From Azospirillum oleiclasticum (GTDB taxonomy: Bacteria; Pseudomonadota; Alphaproteobacteria; Azospirillales; Azospirillaceae): a DNA stretch of 64,000 nucleotides. Each line of letters opens with the position of its first letter. Positions within the stretch are counted from its first letter, which is position 1. The notes under the pieces are model-generated. The model did not search any database. It worked only from the letters and a program-made list of their open reading frames with translations, and had not been told where the DNA came from. The position numbers and the translations under genes were made by a program. Location: the NCBI RefSeq assembly GCF_013423485.1, contig NZ_JABFFR010000040.1, positions 1 through 64,000 of the forward strand, in the 5' to 3' direction. Shown in pieces: positions 8,548 through 16,998 of this stretch.

Positions 8548-9083
8548 TGGCCGGGCGTTCGACACGCGTCGCGGCGCTCGCCGCGTTCGCCCTGCTGTCC
8601 ACGACGGCGGCGGCACAGCAGCCGCCGTTGACGCGCACCGAGCCCGGCCACCAGCCACCGGTGCCGCCCGGCGGCTATCAGCTTCCACTCGCTCCGCCGG
8701 TCACCAAATTCCCCCTGCCGCCGCAGTACGTGGTGATCCGCTCCACCCAGGACTGGCGCAAGGCCGGCAAGGTGGACAAGGATCTGAGCCGCGCCTGCGC
8801 CAACCGGGAATTCACCCAGCTGTTCCCGATGCAGTACCGGGCCATCTTCCAGACCGATGTGCTGGGCGTCGCCTTCGGCCATGGCACCAACCTGCGCGAT
8901 CCCAAGAAGCGGGCCGACCGCAGGAAGATCTACCTGTTCCGCAACGGCGACAGCACGGCCTGCGTGGTGCTGGCGATGGACAACGAGGATCTGCGCCTGC
9001 TCAACGACAACCCCGCCGCCGGCGATCGCCAAGGCCCCGGAGCACCGCCGGCGCGCCCGCCGGCCGGTGGCGGCTATCGCTGA
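8547..9083 (+). CDS. Unassigned exported protein
   Basis: A 178-residue protein that starts in a TGATG overlap with the previous stop. A clear signal peptide (RSTRVAALAAFALLSTTAAAQ, cleavage likely after AAA) leads into a Pro-rich linker of about 40 residues. A compact domain with two cysteines follows (DLSRACANREFTQLF and STACVVLAMDN), which might form a disulfide in the periplasm. The tail is Pro/Gly-rich. No catalytic motif is visible. The family is unknown to me; a periplasmic or envelope role is inferred only from the signal peptide. Confidence 0.7.
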   Translation: MAGRSTRVAALAAFALLSTTAAAQQPPLTRTEPGHQPPVPPGGYQLPLAPPVTKFPLPPQYVVIRSTQDWRKAGKVDKDLSRACANREFTQLFPMQYRAIFQTDVLGVAFGHGTNLRDPKKRADRRKIYLFRNGDSTACVVLAMDNEDLRLLNDNPAAGDRQGPGAPPARPPAGGGYR

Positions 9084-9191
9084 CCGCGAAACCGCGCCGC
9101 AGCCTCGCGCCCCCGGCGATCGGTGCTATGCTGAAGGCACCGGGGCCGACCGCGCCCCGCCGGACAACACCCCGCTACAGGGACGGGCCTC

Positions 9192-10805
9192 ATGGCGAAA
9201 CGACTCCTCCTGGGACTGGCGCTCACCGCCGCGACCGCATGGCCGGCGGCGGCGCAGGAATTTCCGCTGCGCATCCTGCATGTGAACGACGTGCACGCCC
9301 GCTACGACGAGACGACGGCGACCGGCACGCTGTGCACCGCGAAGGACGCCGCGGGGAACAAATGCGTGGGCGGTGCCGCCCGGCTCGCCACCAGGCTGAA
9401 GGAGCTGCGCACCGGCAACGCGCTGTTCCTCGACGCCGGCGACCAGTTCCAGGGCACGCTGTTCTACAACCAGTTCAAGGACGCGGTCGTCTACACCATC
9501 CTGGACCTGCTGAAGCCGGATGCCCAGACCATCGGCAACCACGAGTTCGACGACGGCCCCCAGGGTCTCTCCAGCTACCTGAGCCGCGTCACCTGGCCGG
9601 TGATCAGCGCCAACATCGTCACCGCCAAGCAGCCGGCGCTGCGCGGCCGCATCAAGCCCTCCACCGTCGTGACCCGCGGCGGACAACGGATCGGCATCGT
9701 CGGCCTGACCACGGTGGAAACGCCGACCGCCTCCAGCCCCGGCCCGACCGTGGGTTTCGCGGACGAGGCGAAGTCGCTGCAGGCCGCGGTGGACGCGCTG
9801 CGCCGCCAGGGTGTCAACAAGATCATCGCGCTGACCCATGTCGGCTATTCGGTCGACCAGACGCTGGCCGCGACGGTGGACGGGGTGGACGTGTTCGTCG
9901 GCGGGCACAGCCACACGCTGCTCTCCAACTCCGACCCGAAGGCCGCCGGCCCCTACCCGTATGTCGGCAAGTCACCGTCGGGCGCGCCGGTGCTGGTGGT
10001 GCAGGCGGGCGCGTACAGCACCCATCTGGGCCAGCTCGACGTCGTCTTCGATGACAAGGGCGTGGTCAAGTCCTGGACCGGCGACGCCAAGCTGATCGGC
10101 GCCGAGGTGGTGCCCGACCCTGTGGTGAAGGAGAAGGTGCGCCAGCTCAACGTGCCGCTGGAGACGCTGCGCCGCACGCCCGTCGGCGAGTCCAAGGTCG
10201 AGCTGGTGGGCGCCAGCTCCTCCTGCCGCTTCCGGGAATGCGTGATGGGTGACCTGATCAGCGACGCGCTGCTGGCCCACGCCACCGCCAAGGGCGGCTA
10301 CAAGGGCACCGCGGTCGCCATCCAGAACGGCGGCGGCATCCGCTCCAGCATCCCGGCCGGCGCGGTGACCATGGGCCAGATCCTGGAGGTGCTGCCCTTC
10401 TCCAACAGCGTCGCCACCGCCGAGGTGACCGGCGCCGACCTGCTGAAGGATCTGGAGGCCGGCGTCGCCCGCGCCCACGACCCGAACGCGCCCGGCACCG
10501 GCCGCTTCCCGCAGGTCGCCGGCCTGCGCTACAGCTTCGCGCCGGCCAAGCCGGAGGGGCAGCGCATCCAGAAGGTCGAGGTGCGCGACAAGGCGGGCGC
10601 CTGGGCGCCGCTCGACCCGGCGGCGACCTACACCGTCTTCACCAACGACTTCGTCCGCAAGGGCGGCGACGGCTACGTCAACCTCGCCAAGGCCAAGGTC
10701 TTCTACGACTACGGCCCCGAGCTGGAAGGCGTGGTCGCCGACTACATCAAGGCGCGCAGCCCGGTCGCCCCGGCACTGGATGGGCGGATCACCCGGATGG
10801 AGTGA
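9192..10805 (+). CDS. Secreted 5'-nucleotidase / metallophosphatase (UshA/YfkN family)
   Basis: A 537-residue periplasmic enzyme with a signal peptide (KRLLLGLALTAATAWPAAAQ). The metallophosphatase domain shows the metal-ligand motifs ILHVNDVHARYD, FLDAGDQFQGT, TIGNHEFDDG, ITLTHVGYS-like and VGGHSHTLL. The C-terminal substrate-binding domain shows IQNGGGIRSSIPAG, GQILEVLPFSNSV and FVRKGGDGY. These enzymes hydrolyse extracellular nucleotides (or UDP-sugars, cyclic nucleotides) to recover phosphate and nucleosides. It appears to be a single gene, followed by a 12-bp hairpin. The exact substrate cannot be told from sequence. Confidence 0.93.
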   Translation: MAKRLLLGLALTAATAWPAAAQEFPLRILHVNDVHARYDETTATGTLCTAKDAAGNKCVGGAARLATRLKELRTGNALFLDAGDQFQGTLFYNQFKDAVVYTILDLLKPDAQTIGNHEFDDGPQGLSSYLSRVTWPVISANIVTAKQPALRGRIKPSTVVTRGGQRIGIVGLTTVETPTASSPGPTVGFADEAKSLQAAVDALRRQGVNKIIALTHVGYSVDQTLAATVDGVDVFVGGHSHTLLSNSDPKAAGPYPYVGKSPSGAPVLVVQAGAYSTHLGQLDVVFDDKGVVKSWTGDAKLIGAEVVPDPVVKEKVRQLNVPLETLRRTPVGESKVELVGASSSCRFRECVMGDLISDALLAHATAKGGYKGTAVAIQNGGGIRSSIPAGAVTMGQILEVLPFSNSVATAEVTGADLLKDLEAGVARAHDPNAPGTGRFPQVAGLRYSFAPAKPEGQRIQKVEVRDKAGAWAPLDPAATYTVFTNDFVRKGGDGYVNLAKAKVFYDYGPELEGVVADYIKARSPVAPALDGRITRME

Positions 10806-10821
10806 CGTTCGTGTTTCGGCC

Positions 10822-10849
10822 GCACCGCAGCAAACCCTTGCTGCGGTGC
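10822..10849 (+). terminator. Perfect 12-bp inverted repeat after the 5'-nucleotidase gene
   Basis: GCACCGCAGCAA pairs exactly with TTGCTGCGGTGC across a 4-base loop, 16 bp after the stop codon. The stem is strong, but only scattered Ts follow, so it may be an intrinsic terminator of moderate strength or an mRNA 3' stabiliser. Confidence 0.55.
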
Positions 10850-10850
10850 A

Positions 10851-10867
10851 GAGTCGATTCACGACTC
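10851..10867 (+). promoter_or_regulatory. Second inverted repeat upstream of the FadR-type regulator
   Basis: GAGTCG / CGACTC with a 5-base spacer directly abuts the preceding 12-bp hairpin and lies about 60 bp before the regulator start. It could be part of the terminator region or an operator for autoregulation. This is a position-based guess. Confidence 0.3.
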
Positions 10868-10927
10868 ATTCTGCTCCGACTTTCTTGTCTCCATGTCTGA
10901 CATGGCCTATGGTCTGGTCCGTCAGGG

Positions 10928-11719
10928 ATGGAAACAATCATGCTGCCCATACGTCAGGCCGAAACCGAGCGCGCGCTCGGCGACGAGATCGCCGAACGTC
11001 TGGCGCATCCGCTGTTTTCCGGATCGATCCGGCCGGGCGAACTGCTGCCCAAGGAGACCGAGCTGTGCGACCGCTACGAGGTCAGCCGCGCCTCCGTGCG
11101 CAGCGGGCTGCAGTCGCTGGTCGCGCGCGGCATCGTCAGCCGCTTCGCCGGGCAGGGAACGATCGTCCAGGACTATCGCGACTGGAACATCCTTGATCCG
11201 CTGGTCACCCGCTGGCTGGTCGATTACGGCATTCCGACGCCCGACTTCATCCGCGACATCTTCGAATTCCGCCACGCCGCCGAGCCGCTGATCGCCGCAC
11301 TCGCCGCCCGCAACGCCGGCGCGCGCGACCTTCTCGCGATGGAGGAGGCGTACACCGGCATGGAGAAGGCGGTCGGCAGCAGCGTCATGACCTGGGAAGG
11401 GCGCAGCTTCACCGACTACGACGTGGAGTTCCACGTCGCCATCTTCCGCGGCACGCGCAACGCGGTGTGGGCGCAGCTGTCCCACATCATGCGGCCGGCG
11501 ATCACGCTGGTGATCAGGCGCAGCAACGACACCGCCGACGAGCTCCGCGACAGCCTGGGCCGCCACCGCCATCTGATGGAATGCATCCGGCTGCGCGACG
11601 CCGACGGCGCCTTCGCGGCCACGCTGAACGTCATGAACCGCACCGCGCTGGATTTGGGCCTCGCGGGCGACGCCGAACATCCGCTGGTCGCCGTGTTGAA
11701 GGCCCAACTCGGCCGCTGA
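10928..11719 (+). CDS. FadR-type GntR regulator (DgoR-like) of the sugar-acid operon
   Basis: A 263-residue protein. The N-terminal winged helix-turn-helix (about 15-80) reads GELLPKETELCDRYEVSRAS followed by VRSGLQSLVARGIVSRFAGQGT. The FCD effector domain (about 95-245) has the metal/ligand residues DYDVEFHVAIF and RHRHLMECI. FadR-subfamily regulators usually repress and are released by a sugar acid or organic acid. In E. coli the galactonate regulator DgoR belongs to the same family. It is the first gene of the operon, 66 bp before dctP and on the same strand, so it probably regulates DctPQM-DgoDKA-Gnd-GntK and itself. An in-frame ATG at 10940 is an alternative start. Confidence 0.88.
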   Translation: METIMLPIRQAETERALGDEIAERLAHPLFSGSIRPGELLPKETELCDRYEVSRASVRSGLQSLVARGIVSRFAGQGTIVQDYRDWNILDPLVTRWLVDYGIPTPDFIRDIFEFRHAAEPLIAALAARNAGARDLLAMEEAYTGMEKAVGSSVMTWEGRSFTDYDVEFHVAIFRGTRNAVWAQLSHIMRPAITLVIRRSNDTADELRDSLGRHRHLMECIRLRDADGAFAATLNVMNRTALDLGLAGDAEHPLVAVLKAQLGR

Positions 11720-11785
11720 CGGCGGAGAACCGACCCGGGCACGGAAAGCGCCGGGCCATTCCAGAAGAGGGAAGAGGAGGAATCC

Positions 11786-12832
11786 ATGATCGGTGCGACG
11801 ATCTCCAAACTGCTGACGCTCACCGGCGGCCTCACCATGGCCGCGATGATCGGTCTGGCCACCGCTCCCGAAGCGCGCGCCCAGGCCAAGTACAACTGGA
11901 CCTTCCAGACCTCGGAGACGGCCGGCGAGCCGCAATACAAGATCAAGCAGGACTGGGCCAAGAACGTCGAGGCGATGAGCGGCGGCCGGATCAAGATCGA
12001 GATCCTGCCGACCGGTGCCGTGGTGCCGCACAACCAGACGCTCGACGCCGTCGGCTCCGGCATCCTCCAGGGCCATCTGACCGATCCCAGCTACTTCTCC
12101 GGCAAGAACCCGGCCTTCGGCATGATGGGCAACCTGGTCGGGGCGTGGGGCGACCCGATGGAGTTCCTGGAATACATGAAGTTCGGCGGCGGCGAGGCGA
12201 TCTACAACAAGCTGGTCGAGCCGTACGGACTTCATCTCATCGGCGCGATGGCGACCGGCCTGGAATCGTTCCCGTCGAAGAAGCCGATCCGCTCCGTCGC
12301 CGACATGAAGGGGCTGAAGGTCCGCGCGCCGGAGGGCATGGTCTACGACATCTTCGCCAAGGCCGGTGCCGCCCCGGTGAACCTGCCGGGGTCGGAGGTC
12401 TACACCGCGCTCGAGAAGGGCGTGATCGACGCCGCCGACTACACCGTGTTCGCGACCAACCACACGATGGGCCTGCACAAGTTCGCTCCCTATCCGAGCT
12501 ACCCCGGCTTCCATTCGCTGCCGATGGTCGACGTTTCGATCAACAAGCAGATCTGGGACGGGCTGCCGGCCGATCTCAAGGCGATCCTCAAGACCTCGGT
12601 CGATGCCCTGGCCTATCAGGCGATCTCCCGCCTCAAGGCCCTCGATCTCCAGGCCGCGAACGAGGCGCGGAAGGATCCGAACATCCACATCATCGACCTG
12701 CCGGCTGAGGAACGCGCCAAGTTCCGCAACATCGCACGCCAGGAATGGGAAAAGTGGGCCGAGAAGAACGCCATCACCAAGGAGTTCTACGGCTCGGTCA
12801 CCGACTTCCTGAAGGGCCGCGGCCTGATGTGA
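11786..12832 (+). CDS. dctP: TRAP transporter solute-binding protein (DctP family)
   Basis: A 348-residue periplasmic binding protein. It has a long signal peptide ending near APEARAQAKYNWTF. DctP features include the N-terminal strand KYNWTFQTSETAGEPQ, the helix KQDWAKNVEAMSGGRIKIEILP and the mid-domain motif RSVADMKGLKVRAPEGM, which carries the conserved arginine that clamps the substrate carboxylate. ALEKGVIDAADY is also present. AGGAGGAA lies 8 bases before the ATG. It delivers the substrate to DctQM. The neighbouring genes suggest galactonate, gluconate or related aldonates; the ligand is inferred from context only. Confidence 0.95.
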   Translation: MIGATISKLLTLTGGLTMAAMIGLATAPEARAQAKYNWTFQTSETAGEPQYKIKQDWAKNVEAMSGGRIKIEILPTGAVVPHNQTLDAVGSGILQGHLTDPSYFSGKNPAFGMMGNLVGAWGDPMEFLEYMKFGGGEAIYNKLVEPYGLHLIGAMATGLESFPSKKPIRSVADMKGLKVRAPEGMVYDIFAKAGAAPVNLPGSEVYTALEKGVIDAADYTVFATNHTMGLHKFAPYPSYPGFHSLPMVDVSINKQIWDGLPADLKAILKTSVDALAYQAISRLKALDLQAANEARKDPNIHIIDLPAEERAKFRNIARQEWEKWAEKNAITKEFYGSVTDFLKGRGLM

Positions 12833-12873
12833 CCGGTGTTGCCGGGCAAGCGCCGGCATCGGCCCCCTCCCGA

Positions 12874-12931
12874 CCTCCCCCCCGGCGGGGGGAGGAGAAA
12901 CAGGCCCTCCCCCCCGCCCGGCGGGGGAGGG
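12874..12931 (+). repeat. Two adjacent GC-rich inverted repeats inside the TRAP operon
   Basis: Two hairpins stand side by side in the dctP-dctQ gap: 12874-12882 with 12887-12895, and 12905-12913 with 12923-12931. Each is a 9-bp C-run/G-run stem of the type CCTCCCC...GGGGAGG. The same sequence style recurs before carB and after purH, so it may be a dispersed intergenic repeat. In an operon such structures can lower distal expression or protect dctP mRNA. Confidence 0.6.
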
Positions 12932-12984
12932 TTGAGGTGGGGGCGTATCGCAGCAACGTCCCGCCCCGCCAAAGGACACCTCCC

Positions 12985-13593
12985 ATGACTCCGGAAACGC
13001 CCCCGGGCGGCGCGGGCGGCGCTCCGCGCACCGCCCCCCTGCCGCACGACGACAGCGCCAACGGCCAGCCCCTCACCGGCCTCGACCGCGCCATTTCCCA
13101 GGCGAGCAAGGTGGTGGCGTGGCTCGTCTTCATCTCGATGGTCATCACCGTGTTCGAGGTGGTGATGCGCTACGCCTTCAACTCGCCGACCTCCTGGGTG
13201 CACGAGACGACGGTGTTCCTGATCGCCGCCATTTTCCTGCTGGGCGGCCCGGCGGCGCTGGCGCGCGACAAGCACATCCGGGTCCGCGTCCTCTACGACG
13301 CGGTGCCGCCCGGCGCGCGCCGCTGGCTCGATGTCCTGAACGGGGTGCTGGCGCTGCTCTTCACCACCGGCATGACCTACGCGGCCTGGGTGATGTTCTA
13401 CACAGCCTCCCACAACCCGCTCGGGGAATGGCAGCTCGAACGCTCCGGCACCTCCTGGAACCCGGCCTTTCCCGCCTACATCAAGGCGCTGATCCTGTTC
13501 GCGCTGGCCCTGATGACGGTGCAGGTCGTGCTGCACCTGATCCACGCCATCCGCAACCGCCCGGCCGAGCCGGCCAAGTCCGGAGGACGCTGA
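12985..13593 (+). CDS. dctQ: TRAP transporter small permease (DctQ family)
   Basis: A 202-residue inner-membrane protein. An N-terminal Pro/Gly-rich tail of about 30 residues precedes four predicted helices: VVAWLVFISMVITVFEVVMR, TTVFLIAAIFLLGGPAALA, VLNGVLALLFTTGMTYAAWV and ALILFALALMTVQVVLHLI. The DctQ hallmark RYAFNSPTSWVHETTVFL and the following ARDKHIRVRVLYD are present. The tail before the first helix is longer than usual. The ATG follows AAAGGAC. It is adjacent to dctM by 1 bp. Confidence 0.93.
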   Translation: MTPETPPGGAGGAPRTAPLPHDDSANGQPLTGLDRAISQASKVVAWLVFISMVITVFEVVMRYAFNSPTSWVHETTVFLIAAIFLLGGPAALARDKHIRVRVLYDAVPPGARRWLDVLNGVLALLFTTGMTYAAWVMFYTASHNPLGEWQLERSGTSWNPAFPAYIKALILFALALMTVQVVLHLIHAIRNRPAEPAKSGGR

Positions 13594-13594
13594 G

Positions 13595-14920
13595 ATGGGA
13601 GGACTGGGACTGAGCGCCATCGGGATCGAGGGCGGCACCTGGCTGCTGATCGGCGGCATCTTCCTTCTGCTGGTGACCGGCCTGCCGCTCGCCTTCGTCA
13701 CCGGGCTGGTGGCGCTGGCGCTGACCTTCGGCTGGTTCGGGCCGAACGCGCTGCCGCTGGTGATCAGCCGTGTCTACGGCTTCATCACCGAATATTCGCT
13801 GGTCGCGGTGCCGATGTTCGTGTTCATGGCGTCGCTTCTCGACCGCTCCGGGATCGCGCGCGACCTGTTCAACGCCATGCGCATCTTCGCCGGCCGGTTG
13901 CCCGGCGGCGTGGCGGTGCAGACGCTGGTCGTCGCCTTCCTGATGGCGACCATGTCCGGCATCATCGGCGGCGAGATCGTGCTGCTGGGCCTGCTGGCGC
14001 TGCCGCAGATGCTGCGGCTGGGCTATGACCGCGACATCTCCATCGGCGTGGTGTGCGCCGGCGGCTCGCTCGGCACCATGATCCCGCCGTCGATCGTGCT
14101 GATCATCTATGGCCTGATCGCCAGCGTCTCCATCGCCGACCTGTTCGTGGCCGCCTTCACCCCCGGCGCCATCCTGATGGGCGCGTATGTGGCGTATGTG
14201 CTCGGCCGCTGCCTGATGAACCCCGAACTGGGTCCACCGCTGTCGAAGGAGGAGGCCGGAGGTTTCAAGGAGAAGGTCGCGGCGCTGAAGGGCGTGGTGT
14301 TCCCGGTGCTGATCGCCGGGCTGGTGCTGGGCAGCATCTACGGCGGCGTCGCCTCGGTGACGGAGGCCGCGGCCATGGGCGTGTTCGGCGTGCTGCTCGC
14401 CATCATCGTCCGCGGCGAATTCTCGTTCAGGCTGATGCAGGAGAGCGTGCAGCAGACGCTGGACACCTGCGGCATGATCATCTGGATCGGCATCGGTGCG
14501 GCCATCATCGTGGGTGTCTACAACCTGATGGGCGGCAACCGCTTCGTCTCCAGCACCATCCTGGGCCTGGACGCGTCGCCGACCGTGATCATCCTGGTGA
14601 TGATGGCCATTTTCCTGGTGCTCGGCTGCATCCTCGACTGGATCGGCATCGCCATGCTGTGCCTGCCCATCTTCGTGCCGATCGTCAAGCAGCTCGGCTA
14701 CGACCCGGTGTGGTTCGGCATCCTGTTCTGCGTCAGCATGCAGGTCTCCTACCTCAGCCCGCCCTTCGGTCCCGCTGCCTTCTACCTGAAGGGGGTGGCG
14801 CCGCCGGACATCACGCTGCGGCACATCTTCATGGCGCTGCTGCCCTTCATCGCCATCCAGATCGCCGTGCTGATGCTGCTTCTGTTCGTGCCCGAGATCT
14901 CGCTGTGGCCGCTGCGCTAG
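13595..14920 (+). CDS. dctM: TRAP transporter large permease (DctM family)
   Basis: A 441-residue protein with about 12 hydrophobic helices, the ion-coupled channel subunit of the importer. DctM signatures: GLPLAFVTGLVALAL, SLVAVPMFVFMASLLDRSGI, FAGRLPGGVAVQTLVVAFLM, GGSLGTMIPPSIVLIIYGL, and SYLSPPFGPAAFYLKGVAPP near the end. It works with DctP and DctQ, usually driven by a Na+ gradient. It is translated right after dctQ (1-bp gap), and dgoD follows after 10 bp, which ties uptake to catabolism in one transcript. Confidence 0.95.
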   Translation: MGGLGLSAIGIEGGTWLLIGGIFLLLVTGLPLAFVTGLVALALTFGWFGPNALPLVISRVYGFITEYSLVAVPMFVFMASLLDRSGIARDLFNAMRIFAGRLPGGVAVQTLVVAFLMATMSGIIGGEIVLLGLLALPQMLRLGYDRDISIGVVCAGGSLGTMIPPSIVLIIYGLIASVSIADLFVAAFTPGAILMGAYVAYVLGRCLMNPELGPPLSKEEAGGFKEKVAALKGVVFPVLIAGLVLGSIYGGVASVTEAAAMGVFGVLLAIIVRGEFSFRLMQESVQQTLDTCGMIIWIGIGAAIIVGVYNLMGGNRFVSSTILGLDASPTVIILVMMAIFLVLGCILDWIGIAMLCLPIFVPIVKQLGYDPVWFGILFCVSMQVSYLSPPFGPAAFYLKGVAPPDITLRHIFMALLPFIAIQIAVLMLLLFVPEISLWPLR

Positions 14921-14930
14921 GACGGATGAC

Positions 14931-16079
14931 ATGAAGATCACCGCACTGAAGACTTTCCTCGTCCCGCCGCGCTGGCTGTTCCTGAAGATCGAGACGGACG
15001 AGGGCGTCGCCGGCTGGGGCGAGCCGGTCATCGAGGGGCGAGCGCGCACGGTGGAGGCCGCCGTGCAGGAGCTGGCGGAGTATGTCGTCGGCCGCGACCC
15101 GCGGCGGATCGAGGACATCTGGCAGACGCTCTACCGCGGCGGCTTCTACCGCGGCGGCCCGATCCTGATGAGCGCCATCGCCGGCATCGACCAGGCGCTC
15201 TGGGACATCAAGGGCCGCGACCTGGGCGTCCCGGTGTCGGACCTGCTGGGCGGCGCCTGCCGCGACCGCGTGCGCATGTACGCCTGGATCGGCGGCGACC
15301 GCCCGGCGGATATCGCCGCCAAGGCGAGGACGGTGGTGGAGAACGGCTTCACCGCCTTCAAGATGAACGGCACGCCCGAAATGGCGATCGTCGACAGCCA
15401 CCGGAAGGTGGAGGAGGCGGTCGCCCGGGTGGCCGAGGCGCGGCAGGCGGTCGGCCCCGACGTCGGCATCGCCATCGACTTCCACGGCCGTGTCCACCGG
15501 CCAATGGCGAAGGTGCTGCTGCGCGAGCTGGAGCCCTTCCACCCGATGTTCGTGGAGGAGCCGGTGCTGCCCGAGCACCTGCACACGCTGCGCTCCGTCG
15601 CCGGCAACCTCGGTTTCCCCATCGCCACCGGCGAACGGCTGTTCACCCGCGCCGACTTCCGCCCGATCCTGGAAGCGGGCTACGTGGACATCGTGCAGCC
15701 CGACCTCAGCCATTGCGGCGGCATCACGGAAGGGCGCAAGATCGCCATCCTGGCGGAAACGTACGACGTGGCCGTCGCCCCGCACTGCCCGCTGGGGCCA
15801 CTCTGTCTCGCCGCCTCGCTGCAGCTCGACGCCGTCGCCCACAACGCCTTCATCCAGGAACAGAGCATGGGCATGCACTACAACCAGGGGAACGACGTGC
15901 TCGACTATCTGCTCGATCCGTCGCCGCTGCGGATCGAGAACGGCTATCTGCCCGTCCTCACCGGCCCCGGCCTGGGGGTGGAGGTCAACGAGGCGTTCGT
16001 GGTGGAGCAGGCGAAAAAGGGCCATGAATGGCGCAGCCCGGTGTGGCGCCACGCGGACGGGAGTGTCGCGGAATGGTGA
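14931..16079 (+). CDS. dgoD: D-galactonate dehydratase
   Basis: A 382-residue enolase-superfamily enzyme, the same length as the E. coli protein. It removes water from D-galactonate to give 2-dehydro-3-deoxy-galactonate. The capping domain begins KITALKTFLVPPRWLFLKIE. The barrel shows Asp183 and His185 in DFHGRVHRPMAK, Glu209/Glu210 in FVEEPVLPE, Glu235 in ATGERLF, and His285 in PHCPLGP. These metal ligands and the acid/base pair fall at the numbers known for GalD, so the specificity call is strong. It overlaps dgoK by 7 bases. Confidence 0.96.
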   Translation: MKITALKTFLVPPRWLFLKIETDEGVAGWGEPVIEGRARTVEAAVQELAEYVVGRDPRRIEDIWQTLYRGGFYRGGPILMSAIAGIDQALWDIKGRDLGVPVSDLLGGACRDRVRMYAWIGGDRPADIAAKARTVVENGFTAFKMNGTPEMAIVDSHRKVEEAVARVAEARQAVGPDVGIAIDFHGRVHRPMAKVLLRELEPFHPMFVEEPVLPEHLHTLRSVAGNLGFPIATGERLFTRADFRPILEAGYVDIVQPDLSHCGGITEGRKIAILAETYDVAVAPHCPLGPLCLAASLQLDAVAHNAFIQEQSMGMHYNQGNDVLDYLLDPSPLRIENGYLPVLTGPGLGVEVNEAFVVEQAKKGHEWRSPVWRHADGSVAEW

Positions 16080-16987
16080 GCGGGGGGGGCCCGGTCGGCT
16101 GCATCGGGCTGGACTGGGGCACCAGCAACCTGCGCGCCTACCGCATCGCCGCCGATGGCCGCGTGCTCGACCGTCGGGAATCGACAGCCGGCATCCTGAA
16201 GGCCGCCGACGGCGACTTCGCCGGGACGCTGCGCGCCACCGTCGGCGACTGGCTGGACGCGGAGCCGGACGCGCCGGTGCTGCTCTCCGGCATGATCGGC
16301 AGCCGGCAGGGCTGGCTCGAGGTGCCCTATTGCCCCTGCCCGGCGGGCATCGACGCGATCGCCGCCGCCGTGCGCAGGCTGGACCTCGACGGGCGTACGC
16401 TCACCTTCATCCCCGGCCTTCTCGATCCCGGTGCCGGCGACGCCCCACCCGACGTGATGCGCGGGGAAGAGGTGCAGCTTCTCGGCTGCGGGACGGAGGG
16501 ACTGCACGGCCTGCCCGGCACGCACGGCAAATGGGCGGTCGTCGAAGACGGCCGCATCACCCGCTTCCAGACGCACATGACCGGCGAGGTCTATGAGCTG
16601 CTGGTCCGCCACAGCATCCTCGGCCGCCTGATGGACGCCGACGCCCCGCAAGACGCCGACGCCTTCGACCTGGGGCTGGCGCGCGCGGCGCAGCCCGGCG
16701 GGTTGCTGCACCACCTGTTCGGCACGCGCACGCTGGGCCTGACCGGCGGGCTTGCGGCCGGCGCCCAGCCCTCCTACCTCTCCGGCCTGCTGATCGGGCA
16801 CGAGGTCGGGGCGGCGCTGGCGTCCGTTCCCGCCGACGCCCCGGTCACGCTGGTCGGGTCGCCCCGCCTGTGCGCGCTGTACGCGCGGGCGCTCGCCGCC
16901 TTCGGCCGCACCGCCACCGACGCCCCGCCCGACGCCGCCGCCGCCGGCCTGCACCGGCTGGCGCAGCGGCTCCGCCCATCCGTTTGA
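16073..16987 (+). CDS. dgoK: 2-Dehydro-3-deoxygalactonokinase
   Basis: A 304-residue sugar kinase that phosphorylates KDGal at O6 with ATP. It begins with the family phosphate-1 loop GLDWGTSNLRAY, continues with LLSGMIGSRQGWLEVPYCPCPAG, FIPGL, and DVMRGEEVQLLG, and then GTHGKWAVVEDGRITRFQTHMTGE. All are standard in DgoK. ATG 16073 inside the dgoD end is preferred over ATG 16028 because it places the nucleotide loop at the usual distance from the N-terminus. The Gly-rich start MVSGGGPVG is slightly longer than typical. Confidence 0.94.
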   Translation: MVSGGGPVGCIGLDWGTSNLRAYRIAADGRVLDRRESTAGILKAADGDFAGTLRATVGDWLDAEPDAPVLLSGMIGSRQGWLEVPYCPCPAGIDAIAAAVRRLDLDGRTLTFIPGLLDPGAGDAPPDVMRGEEVQLLGCGTEGLHGLPGTHGKWAVVEDGRITRFQTHMTGEVYELLVRHSILGRLMDADAPQDADAFDLGLARAAQPGGLLHHLFGTRTLGLTGGLAAGAQPSYLSGLLIGHEVGAALASVPADAPVTLVGSPRLCALYARALAAFGRTATDAPPDAAAAGLHRLAQRLRPSV

Positions 16988-16998
16988 GGACCCTGCCC

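Noticed and set aside
10893..10930. GntR/FadR operator near the regulator start
   Set aside because: CTGAC...GTCAG half-sites flank the region, but the spacing is too wide and the match too short to call.
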